NCBI RefSeq assembly: GCF_024599795.1
Contig: NZ_CP102246.1
Location: 806,001 to 870,000 of the forward strand
Reading direction: 5' to 3'
Length of the DNA stretch: 64,000 nt
From: Enterobacter cloacae complex sp. R_G8
GTDB lineage: Bacteria; Pseudomonadota; Gammaproteobacteria; Enterobacterales; Enterobacteriaceae
Numbering within the stretch: position 1 is the first letter of the stretch; the number at the start of each line of letters is the position of its first letter. The notes below the pieces were generated by a model. The model was not told the origin of the DNA. It worked only from the letters and a program-made list of their open reading frames with translations, and did no database searches. Position numbers and translations under genes: made by a program. Shown piece by piece: positions 19,661 to 31,619 of this stretch.

Positions 19661-20429
19661 CTTCTAATTCCTCTTTCTGGGCCGCTGGTGCCGCCGGTTC
19701 AGGTGATTTACGCATCAGGTCTATCAAAGCCATGGCCAGCGCGGCAGCGGCAATCGCCAGCACCGGAAGCTTGAGCCAGGCCGCGGCGACAAAACCGATA
19801 ATGAAGTAGGGGATGTAGACGTTTTTCATCATGATTTTGAGCAGCACGGCAAAGCCAATGGCAGGCATGATGCCGCCTGCGACGCCAAGGCCGTCAATCA
19901 GACGCGCCGGCAGAACATCAATGGCGGTTTTCGCGTGTTCCGCACCAAAGTAAATGGGCAGAAACGCGCACAAGAAATAGAAGAGGCCGAGTGCCAGCAG
20001 AGCCAGATAGTTAACCCGTTCAATGCCGTTAGTATCTGCATTAGCCGCCATGCGATCGCAGCGGGACATCACACCGGACATTACCGAGAAGAGGAAGGTA
20101 ATTCCCATCTGTACCGCGACGGCAAACGGCACGGCGACCCCAACGGCGACATCCGGTTTCACGCCTGTGGTGATGGCAAACGTGGTCCCGACGATGGTGC
20201 CGATAATGACGTTTGGCGGCTGTGCGCCCGCGAGCGGTGCCAGACCCATCCAGACCAGCTCTAACGTCCCGCCGGTTAAAATCCCGGTGTGCAGATCGCC
20301 AAGGATCAGGCCAACCAGCGGCCCAAGTACGACCGGACGGTGCATGTGTGTTAAGCCATTAAACATATCCAGACCCGCGATAAAGGCGAGAAGCCCCAGC
20401 GCGAAAGCCTGCAACAGACTGATTTCCAT
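19650..20429 (-). CDS. agaW: GalNAc PTS enzyme IIC component AgaW
   Basis: 259 residues, mannose-family IIC subunit with many membrane helices; 'GPLVGLILGDLHTGI' and 'GGTLELVWMGLAPLAGAQPPN' are the typical substrate-channel motifs. It is intact here, unlike the frameshifted or truncated version in E. coli K-12. It lies 10 bp after agaV and overlaps agaE by 11 bp. Confidence 0.95.
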   Translation of the reverse strand: MEISLLQAFALGLLAFIAGLDMFNGLTHMHRPVVLGPLVGLILGDLHTGILTGGTLELVWMGLAPLAGAQPPNVIIGTIVGTTFAITTGVKPDVAVGVAVPFAVAVQMGITFLFSVMSGVMSRCDRMAANADTNGIERVNYLALLALGLFYFLCAFLPIYFGAEHAKTAIDVLPARLIDGLGVAGGIMPAIGFAVLLKIMMKNVYIPYFIIGFVAAAWLKLPVLAIAAAALAMALIDLMRKSPEPAAPAAQKEELEDGI

Positions 20430-20439
20430 TGTGAATCCC

Positions 20440-20913
20440 TCAAAGCAGTTTAAAGAGATCCAAAGCAGTCTCTGTTGGAACGCCCTGAACGAAGCATTCC
20501 ACCCCGGCCGCTTTCAGGCCGTTGAAGGCGGCGATGTCGTCCGCGTCTACAGATACCGTTTTGGCAATTTGTCGTTTGCCACTGGCGTAGTGCATGTTTC
20601 CTACGTTGATACGGGTGATGGGCACGCCCCCTTCAACCAGCTTCAGAAAATCAGCGGGAGATTTACAGACCAGTAGAATTTTCTGGCGATCAGCGGCGCG
20701 ATGAATGTTGTCGATCACTTTTTGCAAAGACCAGAAACGCACGGCGATCCCCTCCGCGAGCACCATTTCCATCAGGTTCTGTTGAACCGGATCCTCTGCC
20801 ACCTCGTCATTCGCGACCAGTACCAGGTTCGCCCCCGCGAACCCCACCCATTGCACGCCCACCTGACCGTGGATCAGACGTTCATCAATTCGGCATAAGA
20901 CAATGTTTGGCAT
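20440..20913 (-). CDS. agaV: GalNAc PTS enzyme IIB component AgaV
   Basis: 157 residues, mannose-family IIB. The phospho-acceptor is His15 in 'RIDERLIHGQVGVQW'. It relays phosphate from AgaF to the sugar bound by AgaW/AgaE. It follows kbaZ by 19 bp in the same operon. Confidence 0.96.
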   Translation of the reverse strand: MPNIVLCRIDERLIHGQVGVQWVGFAGANLVLVANDEVAEDPVQQNLMEMVLAEGIAVRFWSLQKVIDNIHRAADRQKILLVCKSPADFLKLVEGGVPITRINVGNMHYASGKRQIAKTVSVDADDIAAFNGLKAAGVECFVQGVPTETALDLFKLL

Positions 20914-20932
20914 AGCTTTTTCCTCTTTTTAA

Positions 20933-22228
20933 TTATGCATGCTGAGTCGTTACGCCTTCGCAGGCGGCGTGGTACTGCTGAAGTATGTCCTGAATGTGGT
21001 TGATGATGAGTTCTCGCGGCGTTGACTTGAGAGCCCCCTCGCGAACTTTGCTGTACTGCAACGGCAGATACTGGCTAATCAGCGGCAACGGTAGCGGTTC
21101 GTCCGCCAGGTTACGCACCAAACGTTCAAAGGCATCGTCAATCTGGCTGTCCGGCCAGTAGTAGCGTACGCGGTCAGAGTAGCTGTAGCCGCGCGCCAGG
21201 CGGCGTGCGTTGCTGTCGCCATGGTAGTGGCTTTGCCAGTATTCCGGCCGATCGAGCATCACGTTTTCCAGCACGTGACGCAGGCCCGAGCTGGCTTTCG
21301 CTGGCAGCAGCTCCTCTTCTATGGCAGCCAGCGCAAAGAGTGCCTCGCGCAGAGTGAAGGTGAGGGCCGGGCCAACTTTTAAAATGGCGAAGTGGTCCTT
21401 TACCAGCTGGCGAAGCGCCTGTGGCGTCTGGTAGTCGGTAGAGTGCGCTTCAAAAACCAGCGTATCGTAGGCTTCAACCATGGTGCTCAGGGAATGGGCT
21501 TTTTGCGGCTGGTAGTCACAGACGTGCGCATGGTCGAACTCCACGCCAGGCTGAACCACCAGGCCAATAATGCGTGGCCAGATGTCACCTACCCCTTCCT
21601 TTTCGAACGCATGACGATGCGCCTCAAGCGTCGCGCGAGCCGCGTCAGGCGTGGTGACTTCAAGCTCGGTAAGCGTTTCGTGTGCGCCACCCGGCACGGG
21701 GACTTCAGTGCCAATGACATAGACCAGATCGGATTCACCAAACTGTTCACGGCAGGTCTTCTCGGCGACTTTTGCCAGACGTGCCGCGCGTTCGGCGACA
21801 ATCGCGTCGGTCAAAGGAACCGGATCATCCTCGCAGGACATACTGCAGTCGAGGTGGATCTTTTTGAACCCGGCTGCGACATAGCTTTTGATAAGATCGT
21901 CAGCATTTGCCATCGCTTCCTGCGCGGGCAGGTGTTGCCAGCGGTTTGGCCCCAAGTGGTCGCCGCCGAGGATCAGCTGTGACGCGGGGAAGCCAAGAGA
22001 GTCCGCCAGCTTGCGGACGAACCCGTAAAAGTCGGTGGGCGTCATGCCGGTGTAACCGCCAAACTGATCGACCTGGTTTGAGGTGGCTTCAATTAGCAGC
22101 GGCGTTTGTTGCGAATGGGCGTAACGAATTGCAGCTTCAAGTACTAATGGATGTGCGGAACAGACGGCATAAATCCCGTTTGAATTCCCCCGTTTATGTT
22201 GTTCCACCATATCAGTCAGATGTTTCAC
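20933..22228 (-). CDS. kbaZ: Tagatose-1,6-bisphosphate aldolase non-catalytic subunit KbaZ/AgaZ
   Basis: 431 residues, very close to E. coli KbaZ; '[18 protein letters not shown]', '[13 protein letters not shown]' and 'HLDCSMSC' are recognisable. It stabilises KbaY. I choose the GTG at 22226-22228, which has GGAGAGG four to five bases upstream and matches the E. coli N-terminus (KHLT). The ATG at 22240 is part of that ribosome-site sequence and has none of its own. First gene of the kbaZ-agaVWEFA operon. Confidence 0.95.
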   Translation of the reverse strand: MKHLTDMVEQHKRGNSNGIYAVCSAHPLVLEAAIRYAHSQQTPLLIEATSNQVDQFGGYTGMTPTDFYGFVRKLADSLGFPASQLILGGDHLGPNRWQHLPAQEAMANADDLIKSYVAAGFKKIHLDCSMSCEDDPVPLTDAIVAERAARLAKVAEKTCREQFGESDLVYVIGTEVPVPGGAHETLTELEVTTPDAARATLEAHRHAFEKEGVGDIWPRIIGLVVQPGVEFDHAHVCDYQPQKAHSLSTMVEAYDTLVFEAHSTDYQTPQALRQLVKDHFAILKVGPALTFTLREALFALAAIEEELLPAKASSGLRHVLENVMLDRPEYWQSHYHGDSNARRLARGYSYSDRVRYYWPDSQIDDAFERLVRNLADEPLPLPLISQYLPLQYSKVREGALKSTPRELIINHIQDILQQYHAACEGVTTQHA

Positions 22229-22479
22229 TTTCCTCTCCATTTCGGATGGTGATGGTATTCATCTTTCGTTTTGTTTCATTTGATACTGCATTATGGTGGT
22301 ATAAAAATAAAACGAAAGATAATGGTTTTCCGATCTGTTTCACAAAAGAAACGCAATGAAAGGTTTCAGCGTCGGGAAGGGGAGGGTAAGAACGGCAGAT
22401 GGAGCTTGCATTCCCCTAAAAGAAAGGCCTTAATAGGCAAAACGAAATGAAACGAAAGTTTATTTATAAAGGATCGCGT
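22229..22479. promoter_or_regulatory. Divergent kbaZ / agaR control region with four AgaR-like operators
   Basis: 251-bp gap with four matches to the AgaR-type repeat TTTCRTTTYRTTTY: 22261-22282 (plus), 22302-22320 (minus), 22341-22363 (minus) and 22438-22460 (minus). The first two flank the likely kbaZ promoter, the last two the agaR leader, in keeping with autoregulation reported for E. coli AgaR. The 15-bp word AAAAGAAAGGCCTTA at 22418-22432 is shared with the agaS promoter region. Confidence 0.75.
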
Positions 22480-23289
22480 ATGAGCAGCACTGATTCCTCC
22501 GCGGAAAAGCGCATCACCGGCACCAGTGAAAGGCGAGAGCAGATCATTCAGCGGTTGCGGGCGCAGGGAAGCGTACAGGTTAACGATCTTTCCCATTTAT
22601 ACGGTGTGTCGACAGTAACGATCCGCAACGATCTGGCTTTTCTGGAGAAGCAAGGTATCGCCGTTCGCGCCTATGGCGGCGCGTTGATTTGCGAAGGCAA
22701 TGTGCCGGGCGCTGAACCCTCCGTAGAAGATAAAAGCTCGCTGAATACTGCCGTGAAGCGCAGTATCGCGAAGGTTGCCGCAGAACTGGTAAAGCCAGGG
22801 CATCGCATCATTCTGGATTCGGGTACCACAACGTTTGAAATTGCCCGAATGCTGCGCCAGCACACGGATGTGATTGCCATGACCAATGGCATGAACGTCG
22901 CGAACGCTTTGCTGGAAGCGGAAGGAGTGGAGCTGCTGATGACAGGCGGGCATCTGCGCCGACAGTCGCAATCCTTTTATGGCGACCAGGCGGAGCAGTC
23001 ATTACAAAATTATCACTTCGATCTTTTGTTCCTGGGCGTTGACGCCATCGATCTCGATCGCGGCGTGAGCACGCACAATGAAGACGAGGCGCGCCTCAAC
23101 CGCCGGATGTGCGAAGTGGCAGAGCGTATTATTGTCGTGACCGACTCCAGCAAATTTAACCGCTCAAGCCTGCATAAAATCATTGATACACAACGGATTG
23201 ATATGATTATTGTCGACGAAGGCATTCCGGCGGAGAGCCTGGATGGGTTGCGTAAAAGCGGGATCGATGTGGTGCTGGTGAAAGGGTAG
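22480..23289 (+). CDS. agaR: DeoR-family repressor of the aga regulon AgaR
   Basis: 269 residues. N-terminal DeoR helix-turn-helix ('[19 protein letters not shown]', about residues 29-47) and a C-terminal sugar-phosphate-sensing domain ending '[19 protein letters not shown]'. Start at ATG 22480 after AAAGGAT; an in-frame ATG at 22447 lies in an operator and has no homology. Divergent from the catabolic operon, with AgaR-like sites in both aga gaps. Confidence 0.96.
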   Translation: MSSTDSSAEKRITGTSERREQIIQRLRAQGSVQVNDLSHLYGVSTVTIRNDLAFLEKQGIAVRAYGGALICEGNVPGAEPSVEDKSSLNTAVKRSIAKVAAELVKPGHRIILDSGTTTFEIARMLRQHTDVIAMTNGMNVANALLEAEGVELLMTGGHLRRQSQSFYGDQAEQSLQNYHFDLLFLGVDAIDLDRGVSTHNEDEARLNRRMCEVAERIIVVTDSSKFNRSSLHKIIDTQRIDMIIVDEGIPAESLDGLRKSGIDVVLVKG

Positions 23290-23290
23290 T

Positions 23291-23388
23291 TTCTCCCCCA
23301 CCCTAACCCTCTCCCCACAGGGGAGAGGGGACTGCTCGGTGCGGTTTTTACCCTCTCCCCTGTGGGGAGAGGGCAGGGTGAGGGGCTA
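23291..23388. repeat. Dispersed CCCTCTCCC/GGGAGAGGG palindromic repeat, two-unit copy
   Basis: Two head-to-head copies of an intergenic palindrome lie between the ends of agaR and garD: arms CCCTCTCCCC and GGGGAGAGGG around ACA and TGT loops, flanked by CACCCTAA and GGGTGAGG. The two units are mirror images, so the block can fold as one long cruciform. Related copies occur at 35918, 39862, 48522 and 56195. Confidence 0.85.
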
Positions 23389-24960
23389 TCACGTCACCGG
23401 AGCTGGGTTAAACACCGCCAGCTGATTGTGCAGCCCCCACTGGTCCGAGAAGGTTTTCTTCCGACCACTCGCCACATCCAGAATAAAGTGGAACAGCTTC
23501 CAGCCTACCTCTTCTATACTCTCTTCCCCTGTGGCAATGGTGCCTGCATTAATGTCCATTAGGTCATACCAGCGGTTAGCCAGCTCAGTGCGGGTCGCCA
23601 TTTTTATCACAGGCACCGCCATCAGGCCGTACGGCGTACCGCGTCCGGTGGTAAAGACCTGCACCGTAATGCCGGAAGCCACCTGCTGGGTGCCGCAAAC
23701 GAAGTCGCTGGCCGGCGTTGCCGCGTAGATCAGGCCGCGTTTTGTCGGGCGCTGGCCCGGCGAGAGTACTTCCACAATGGCGCTCTGGCCGGATTTGGCG
23801 ATTGAGCCAAGCGCTTTTTCCACCACGTTCGCCAGTCCCCCTTTTTTGTTGCCCGGAGACGGGTTAGCGCTGCGGTCGGTTTTACCCATATCAAGATAGT
23901 TATCGTACCAGGCCATCTCTTCGAGCAGGCGTTTGCCTACCTCCTCGTTGATGGCGCGCGGCGTGAGCAGATGGATGGCGTCACGCACTTCGGTCACTTC
24001 GGAGAACATCACCGTGGCCCCGCAGCGAACAAACAGGTCGGAGGCATAACCCACCGCCGGGTTGGCGGTCACGCCGGAAAACGCATCGCTGCCGCCGCAT
24101 TGTGTACCAATCACCAGCTCGGAAGCCGGGCAGGTCTCACGTTGACGGATATTGAGTTTAGCCAGATGACGCTCTGCCACCTGCAGGATATCGTCAACCA
24201 TCGAACGGAAACCAACGTGGCGCTCGTCCTGCAGACGCACAATGCTGGCCTCGTCGGCCGGAATGGCTTTGACATCCTCGGTGCCCTGCAGCAGGCGCTC
24301 AGGCTGTAGTTTTTCACAACCCAGGCCTATCACCATCACTTCGCCACCAAAGTTCGGGTTCAGGGCGATATTGTGGATAGTTCGGATTGGCACCACGGCC
24401 GCAGGGGCATTGATCGCCACGCCGCAGCCATAAAGGTGATTCAGCCCCACCACGCCATCAACGTTCGGGTACTTTGGCAGCAGATCGCGCTCGATGAGTT
24501 TCACCACGTAATCCACCACGCCTGCCACACAGTGAACGCTGGTGGTAATGCCGAGCAGGTTTTTGGTTCCCACGCTCCCGTCTGCGTTGCGGTAGCCATC
24601 AAAGGTGTACCCTTCCAGCGGTGGCAGCGGCTCCGGGACGCGGGTCGCCAGCGGCAGGGTGTTCAACGGTGGGGCTTCTGGCAGCTCAACCAGAGACTCA
24701 TCAATCCAGCTGCCTTGCGGAATGGCACGGACGGCATAGCCAATGACTTCACCATAACGCACGATTTCACCCTGGGCCGGGATATCCACCAGCGCCACTT
24801 TATGCCCCTGCGGAATATGTTCAATCAGCTCCAGACCATCCGGGAAGCGGGTTCCGGCTTTTAAGCCATTGTCGTTCACAATAATTGCCACATTATCCGT
24901 GTCGTGAACTTTTATATAGAACGCCGTCGGCAACGCTTGTCGAATTTCAATGTCGGCCAT
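23389..24960 (-). CDS. garD: Galactarate dehydratase GarD
   Basis: 523 residues, UxaA/GarD family. An N-terminal SAF-like domain (about 1-95) precedes the catalytic region with '[14 protein letters not shown]', '[13 protein letters not shown]', '[18 protein letters not shown]' and '[14 protein letters not shown]'. It dehydrates galactarate to 5-keto-4-deoxy-D-glucarate and is iron-dependent in E. coli. Divergent from garLR, as in E. coli, but with garP missing from the other side. Confidence 0.97.
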   Translation of the reverse strand: MADIEIRQALPTAFYIKVHDTDNVAIIVNDNGLKAGTRFPDGLELIEHIPQGHKVALVDIPAQGEIVRYGEVIGYAVRAIPQGSWIDESLVELPEAPPLNTLPLATRVPEPLPPLEGYTFDGYRNADGSVGTKNLLGITTSVHCVAGVVDYVVKLIERDLLPKYPNVDGVVGLNHLYGCGVAINAPAAVVPIRTIHNIALNPNFGGEVMVIGLGCEKLQPERLLQGTEDVKAIPADEASIVRLQDERHVGFRSMVDDILQVAERHLAKLNIRQRETCPASELVIGTQCGGSDAFSGVTANPAVGYASDLFVRCGATVMFSEVTEVRDAIHLLTPRAINEEVGKRLLEEMAWYDNYLDMGKTDRSANPSPGNKKGGLANVVEKALGSIAKSGQSAIVEVLSPGQRPTKRGLIYAATPASDFVCGTQQVASGITVQVFTTGRGTPYGLMAVPVIKMATRTELANRWYDLMDINAGTIATGEESIEEVGWKLFHFILDVASGRKKTFSDQWGLHNQLAVFNPAPVT

Positions 24961-25312
24961 TGTTCAATATTCTCCAGCAAAGAATCTGATAATTAATACA
25001 GCCAATTTTCTTATGGCAAAAATAAAAACGCAGCTTGCGAAAATAGAGCATGTCAGGAGACAGAGCGTGAGAATGTGATCGCGATCGCTCCCGAACCAGT
25101 AATGGCTGATTCTGTGCATCAGCGCCCAGTGGTTTGTGCATATGCTCAAAATATTATTGAAACAGAGCGTAACACTTGAGCATTAAAACAATGTGCTGCC
25201 GGAAAGTGGAGATTATACTGAATGACGATTTTATCACGCCGAAATAGAGAATAAATATAACGCTGGTAATAAATATACTGACCAGGGCTGCGGAATTAAA
25301 AAGGTAAATACG
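24961..25312. promoter_or_regulatory. Divergent garD / garL control region
   Basis: 352 bp without a gene. TGTGATCGCGATCGCT at 25074-25089 is a CRP-like sequence (perfect left half, poor right half). The rest is AT-rich toward garL. E. coli garD and garPLRK are activated by CdaR; I cannot recognise a CdaR site. In E. coli this gap is followed by garP, which is absent here. Confidence 0.4.
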
Positions 25313-26083
25313 ATGAATAACGCTATCTTCCCAAATAAATTTAAAGCGGCGCTTGCGGCGCACCAGATTCAAATTGGATGCTGGTCCGCACTGGCAAACC
25401 CAATCAGCACCGAAGTGCTGGGTCTGGCGGGGTTCGACTGGCTGGTGCTGGATGGCGAGCATGCGCCGAACGATATCAGCACCTTTATTCCGCAGCTGAT
25501 GGCGCTCAAAGGCAGCCAGAGCGCGCCGGTGGTCCGCGTCCCCACGAACGAGCCGGTGATCATCAAGCGCCTGCTGGATATCGGCTTCTACAACTTCCTG
25601 ATCCCGTTTGTTGAAACGCAGGAGGAGGCGGCACAGGCCGTGGCGTCAACACGCTATCCACCGGAAGGGATCCGCGGCGTCTCCGTTTCGCATCGCGCCA
25701 ACATGTTTGGCACCGTACCGGACTACTTTGCGCAGTCCAACAGCAACATCACCATTCTGGTACAGATTGAGAGTCAGCAGGGTGTCGACAACGTGGATGC
25801 CATCGCCGCCACCGAGGGGGTGGACGGCATTTTCGTCGGCCCAAGCGATCTGGCGGCCGCATTTGGGCACCTGGGCAATGCGGGTCACCCGGATGTGCAG
25901 CGCGCCATTCAGCACATTTTTGCCCGCGCCAAAGCGCACGGCAAACCGTGTGGCATTCTGGCGCCGGTTGAAGCAGACGCACGCCGCTATCTGGAGTGGG
26001 GCGCGACCTTCGTTGCCGTCGGCAGCGACCTCGGCGTATTCCGTTCTGCGACGCAGAAATTAGCGGACGCTTTTAAAAAATAA
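25313..26083 (+). CDS. garL: 5-keto-4-deoxy-D-glucarate aldolase GarL
   Basis: 256 residues, HpcH/HpaI class II aldolase family. '[13 protein letters not shown]' and '[31 protein letters not shown]' hold the metal-binding acidic residues. It cleaves 5-keto-4-deoxy-glucarate (and its epimer) to pyruvate and tartronate semialdehyde. Next in the operon, after 21 bp, comes garR, which uses the second product. Confidence 0.97.
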   Translation: MNNAIFPNKFKAALAAHQIQIGCWSALANPISTEVLGLAGFDWLVLDGEHAPNDISTFIPQLMALKGSQSAPVVRVPTNEPVIIKRLLDIGFYNFLIPFVETQEEAAQAVASTRYPPEGIRGVSVSHRANMFGTVPDYFAQSNSNITILVQIESQQGVDNVDAIAATEGVDGIFVGPSDLAAAFGHLGNAGHPDVQRAIQHIFARAKAHGKPCGILAPVEADARRYLEWGATFVAVGSDLGVFRSATQKLADAFKK

Positions 26084-26104
26084 CCATCTTGAGGAAAACA
26101 GATT

Positions 26105-26995
26105 ATGACGCTGAAAGTGGGTTTTATTGGCCTGGGCATTATGGGCAAACCAATGAGTAAAAACCTCATCAAAGCAGGATACTCCCTGGTGGTTTCAGAC
26201 CATAATTCGCAGGCCGTGGCCGAAGTGATGGCGGCTGGCGCAGAAACCGCCGCCACAGCCAAAGCCATTGCCGAGCAGTGCGATGTCATTATCACCATGC
26301 TGCCAAACTCTCCCCATGTAAAAGAGGTCGCGCTGGGTGAGAACGGCATTATCGACGGCGCGAAGCCGGGCCTGGTGTTGATCGACATGAGCTCTATCGC
26401 ACCGCTGGCCAGCCGGGAAATCAGCGAGGCGCTGAAAGCGAAAGGCGTCGAGATGCTCGATGCCCCGGTGAGCGGCGGTGAACCGAAAGCCATCGACGGC
26501 ACGTTGTCGGTGATGGTCGGTGGTGACAAGGCGATTTTCGACAAATACTACGATCTGATGAAAGCGATGGCCGGTTCCGTGGTGCACACCGGGGAGATTG
26601 GCGCGGGTAACGTGACCAAGCTGGCAAACCAGGTGATTGTGGCGCTGAACATCGCCGCCATGTCTGAGGCGCTCACTCTGGCAACCAAAGCGGGCGTCAA
26701 CCCGGATCTGGTTTACCAGGCAATCCGCGGTGGGCTGGCGGGCAGCACGGTGCTGGATGCTAAAGCGCCGATGGTGATGGATCGTAACTTCAAACCCGGT
26801 TTCCGTATCGACCTGCACATTAAAGATCTGGCTAACGCGCTGGACACTTCTCACGGCGTAGGGGCCCAACTGCCGCTGACCGCCGCCGTCATGGAGATGA
26901 TGCAGGCGCTGCGCGCCGACGGTCTGGGCACCGCCGACCACAGTGCCATTGCGTGCTACTACGAAAAACTGGCGAAGGTGGAAGTCTCCCGCTAA
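26105..26995 (+). CDS. garR: Tartronate semialdehyde reductase GarR
   Basis: 296 residues, beta-hydroxyacid dehydrogenase family. N-terminal NAD-binding 'GFIGLGIMGKPMSKNL', substrate motif 'DAPVSGGEPKA' and catalytic Lys in 'GAGNVTKLANQ'. It reduces tartronate semialdehyde to D-glycerate. In E. coli garK (glycerate kinase) follows; here rnpB follows after 59 bp, so glycerate must be phosphorylated by a kinase encoded elsewhere. Confidence 0.97.
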   Translation: MTLKVGFIGLGIMGKPMSKNLIKAGYSLVVSDHNSQAVAEVMAAGAETAATAKAIAEQCDVIITMLPNSPHVKEVALGENGIIDGAKPGLVLIDMSSIAPLASREISEALKAKGVEMLDAPVSGGEPKAIDGTLSVMVGGDKAIFDKYYDLMKAMAGSVVHTGEIGAGNVTKLANQVIVALNIAAMSEALTLATKAGVNPDLVYQAIRGGLAGSTVLDAKAPMVMDRNFKPGFRIDLHIKDLANALDTSHGVGAQLPLTAAVMEMMQALRADGLGTADHSAIACYYEKLAKVEVSR

Positions 26996-27018
26996 TTTCG
27001 TCTTCCCCACAACCAAGG

Positions 27019-27054
27019 GTGACAGCGGCGTGCAAACCCACTATACTGCGCGCC

Positions 27055-27055
<1 letters not shown>
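27019..27055 (+). promoter_or_regulatory. rnpB promoter
   Basis: GTGACA at 27019-27024 and TATACT at 27042-27047 are separated by 17 bp, a strong sigma-70 arrangement, and the mature 5' end of M1 RNA (GAAGCTGACC) begins at 27055, seven bases after the -10 element. Confidence 0.85.
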
Positions 27056-27433
<378 letters not shown>

Positions 27434-27441
27434 TCTTTGAA

Positions 27442-27464
27442 AACCCCGCTTCGGCGGGGTTTTT
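27442..27464 (+). terminator. rnpB terminator 1
   Basis: The hairpin AACCCCGC-TTCG-GCGGGGTTTTT, a stable UUCG tetraloop stem followed by T residues, comes shortly after the M1 3' end. Confidence 0.9.
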
Positions 27465-27481
27465 GCTATCTGCGCTAAAAG

Positions 27482-27576
27482 AGATGAATGACTGTCCACT
27501 CCGCTTTCTATGAAAGAACGCGGCTTATCGGTCAGCTTCAACTTCTTAGAGAACCCCGCTTCGGCGGGGTTTTTGC
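27482..27576 (+). repeat. Tandem copy of the rnpB 3' end with its terminator
   Basis: Bases 27482-27576 repeat 27384-27468: the same AGATGAATGACTGTCC start, a variable middle 12 bp longer, then CGGCTTATCGGTCAGCTTCA and a second AACCCCGCTTCGGCGGGG terminator. E. coli carries similar 113-bp repeats downstream of rnpB. The unit cannot make a working M1 RNA; it provides a back-up terminator. Confidence 0.85.
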
Positions 27577-28219
27577 TTAATGAGGTATGTACGCAGCGCC
27601 ACCCGGCAACTCCCCAAACGACACCAATTCTCATATTTGCGACATTAAGCACATTTCACTGTTTTCTTCATTCATTGCCGCTCTGCTGTCTAATCCTGAT
27701 CGTTATCACAAAATTTACCGCTAAAAAATCCTGAATTCTGAGTATGATTAATTTGTTATGAATGTTAACTGGATGATCCCGAATGTTTTCTTATTTGATA
27801 TGCATATTTTGAAATTAAAAACATTCACCCAAAGAATGTGTGACGTATTCCACTCTTTCCCGAACCTCTGCCAAATTACGCCTGTAAATTTCGAAAAACT
27901 GAAAGAATGTTTCACATGCATAATGGTTATTTATTGTTCTTTAATTGCCTGAAAGATAGTCTTTATTGATTTTTTAAACGCAGAAAAATTTATCCGGGTT
28001 ATCGCCATAAAATAAATTTATTACCGCCATTTTTGTTGATCAATATCAGCGTAATAGCGTATTTGGTTTGTCGTATTTTATTGATTTTAAGGGTTTTTAG
28101 TGGGGTCCGGTAGTTCCTGGTAATGGTGCGAAAAGGTAAATTGTGAGTAACAGCACATACCCCCTGAAACAATATTGAGTAGAATTCACCCCGTCATAGG
28201 GAAATAAGCGCAGAATATT
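27577..28219 (+). promoter_or_regulatory. AT-rich tdcA upstream region with FNR and CRP sites
   Basis: 643 bp, much richer in A+T than its neighbours. A REP-like fragment (GCAGCGCCACCCGGCA) is at 27593-27608. TTGATCAATATCAG at 28036-28049 matches the FNR consensus except for the last base. TGTGAGTAACAGCACA at 28142-28157 matches the CRP consensus except for one base. Both fit the anaerobic, catabolite-sensitive control of tdc in E. coli. No divergent tdcR-like gene of 60 or more codons is present. Confidence 0.7.
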
Positions 28220-29140
28220 ATGAACACTATTATTCTACCGAAAACACAGCACCTCGTGGTATTTCAGGAAGTCATTAAAAGTGGCTCCATAGGTTCTGCA
28301 GCAAGACAACTGGGTCTGACGCAACCCGCCGTCAGCAAAATTATCAGTGACATCGAATCTTACTTCGGTGTGGAAGTAATGGTGCGTAAAAACACGGGCG
28401 TAAAACTAACGGCGGCGGGCCAGGTTCTGCTCTCGTACTCAGAGACGATCACCCGTGAGATGAAAAACATGGTGAGCGAGATTAACAGCCTCAGTTTCAG
28501 CACCGTCATGGACGTCTCGTTTGGTTATCCGTCGCTGATTGGCTTCACGTTCCTCTCTGAAATGATCAAAAAATTCAAGGAAGTGTTCCCGAAAGCGCGG
28601 GTCTCCATGTATGAAGCGCAGCTCTCTTCTTTCCTTCCGGCCATTCGTGACGGGCGTCTGGACTTTGCCATCGGCACGCTGAGTGATGAAATGCTGCTGC
28701 AGGATCTGCATGTCGAGCCGCTGTTCGAGTCTGAATTTGTGCTGGTGGCCAGCAAATCACGAACGTGCACCGCCCCGACGACACTGGCATCGCTCACCCA
28801 TGAGCAGTGGGTGATGCCGCAAACCGACATGGGCTACTACAAAGAACTTCTGACCACTCTGCAAGACAACCACATCAGTATTGAAAACATCGTCCAGACC
28901 GATTCCGTCGTCACCATTTATAACCTTGTCCTGAATGCCGATTACCTGACGGTGATCCCTCGCGACATGATTGCGCCGTTCGGTTCAGACCAGTTTATTG
29001 TACTGCCAGTAGAAGATGAATTACCGGTGGCACGCTATGCCGCCGTGTGGTCAAAAAATTACAGAATTAAAAAATCAGCGTCAGTGTTAGTTGAGCTGGC
29101 AAAACAATATGCGTCACTGACCAGTGAACGACGACGATGA
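28220..29140 (+). CDS. tdcA: LysR-family activator of the tdc operon TdcA
   Basis: 306 residues. N-terminal winged helix ('GSIGSAARQLGLTQPAVSKIISDIE', about residues 22-46) and a LysR effector domain. It activates tdcABCDE for anaerobic use of threonine and serine. Very similar to E. coli TdcA, slightly shorter at the C-terminus. First gene of the operon, 119 bp before tdcB. Confidence 0.96.
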   Translation: MNTIILPKTQHLVVFQEVIKSGSIGSAARQLGLTQPAVSKIISDIESYFGVEVMVRKNTGVKLTAAGQVLLSYSETITREMKNMVSEINSLSFSTVMDVSFGYPSLIGFTFLSEMIKKFKEVFPKARVSMYEAQLSSFLPAIRDGRLDFAIGTLSDEMLLQDLHVEPLFESEFVLVASKSRTCTAPTTLASLTHEQWVMPQTDMGYYKELLTTLQDNHISIENIVQTDSVVTIYNLVLNADYLTVIPRDMIAPFGSDQFIVLPVEDELPVARYAAVWSKNYRIKKSASVLVELAKQYASLTSERRR

Positions 29141-29259
29141 ATAATTAATTTCCAAATAAGTACTGCCTATTTTTTGAAAAACACCCCAGAGCTTATTTTA
29201 GCTGTGCTCTGATACCCTGACTTTGCCCGAAAAGAATGAATTATTATAACGAGGATATT

Positions 29260-30249
29260 ATGCATATTACCTACGATCTCCCGGTAACCATTGAAGATAT
29301 TCAGGACGCCAGAAAACGACTGGCAGGAAAGATATATAAAACCGGCATGCCGCGCTCTAATTATCTCAGCGAACGCTGTAAGGGTGAAATCTTTCTGAAG
29401 TTTGAAAATATGCAGCGTACCGGCTCCTTCAAAATTCGCGGCGCGTTCAATAAATTAAGCTCGCTGACCGATGCTGAAAGACGTAAAGGGGTTGTGGCCT
29501 GCTCTGCGGGAAACCATGCGCAGGGCGTCTCCCTTTCCTGTGCCATGCTCGGCATCGACGGCAAAGTGGTGATGCCGATGGGCGCGCCAAAATCCAAAGT
29601 TGCCGCCACGCGTGACTACTCGGCGGAAGTGGTGCTGCACGGCGAGAACTTCAACGACACGATCGCCAAAGTGAGCGAAATCGTTGAGATGGAAGGGCGT
29701 ATTTTTATCCCGCCTTACGATGACCCGAAAGTGATCGCCGGTCAGGGCACGATCGGCCTCGAAATTCTCGAAGATTTATACGACGTGGATAACGTCATTG
29801 TGCCGATCGGCGGTGGCGGGTTAATTGCCGGCATCGCAACGGCCATAAAATCGATTAACCCGACCATTAATATTATTGGCGTGCAGTCGGAAAACGTTCA
29901 CGGCATGGCGGCATCGTATCAGGCCGGAGAAATAACAAGCCATCGCGTGACCGGCACATTAGCCGACGGTTGCGATGTTTCTCGTCCGGGAAATTTAACC
30001 TTCGAAATTGTTCGCGAATTAGTCGATGACATTGTGCTGGTTAGTGAAGATGACATTCGCAACAGCATGATTGCGTTAATACAGCGCAATAAAGTGGTGA
30101 CTGAAGGGGCGGGTGCGCTGGCCTGTGCGGCGTTATTAAGCGGCAAGCTCGACCATTATATTCAGGGACGCAAAACCGTCTGCATTATTTCCGGCGGCAA
30201 TATCGATCTCTCCCGTGTTTCCCAAATTACCGGCTTCGTTGACGCATAA
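29260..30249 (+). CDS. tdcB: Catabolic threonine dehydratase TdcB
   Basis: 329 residues, PLP fold-type II. The Schiff-base lysine is Lys58 in '[12 protein letters not shown]'; the phosphate-cradling glycine loop is '[10 protein letters not shown]'. It deaminates threonine to 2-ketobutyrate (and serine to pyruvate) and is AMP-activated in E. coli. The start is at MHITYDL after GAGGATATT; an upstream in-frame ATG at 29236 would add eight residues not found in the E. coli enzyme. Confidence 0.97.
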   Translation: MHITYDLPVTIEDIQDARKRLAGKIYKTGMPRSNYLSERCKGEIFLKFENMQRTGSFKIRGAFNKLSSLTDAERRKGVVACSAGNHAQGVSLSCAMLGIDGKVVMPMGAPKSKVAATRDYSAEVVLHGENFNDTIAKVSEIVEMEGRIFIPPYDDPKVIAGQGTIGLEILEDLYDVDNVIVPIGGGGLIAGIATAIKSINPTINIIGVQSENVHGMAASYQAGEITSHRVTGTLADGCDVSRPGNLTFEIVRELVDDIVLVSEDDIRNSMIALIQRNKVVTEGAGALACAALLSGKLDHYIQGRKTVCIISGGNIDLSRVSQITGFVDA

Positions 30250-30255
30250 GGATGA

Positions 30256-31590
<1,335 letters not shown>

Positions 31591-31619
31591 CCAAAGCTCA
31601 GGAAGAGCGGAGTCACATG

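Noticed and set aside
23291..23388. Possible CRISPR array
   Set aside because: Only two inverted, not direct, units with no spacers of uniform length; the same palindrome is scattered singly elsewhere.
27758..27952. 64-codon frame upstream of tdcA, considered as a tdcR remnant
   Set aside because: It reads toward tdcA whereas E. coli tdcR is divergent, lacks a ribosome site, and lies in AT-rich DNA where such frames occur by chance.
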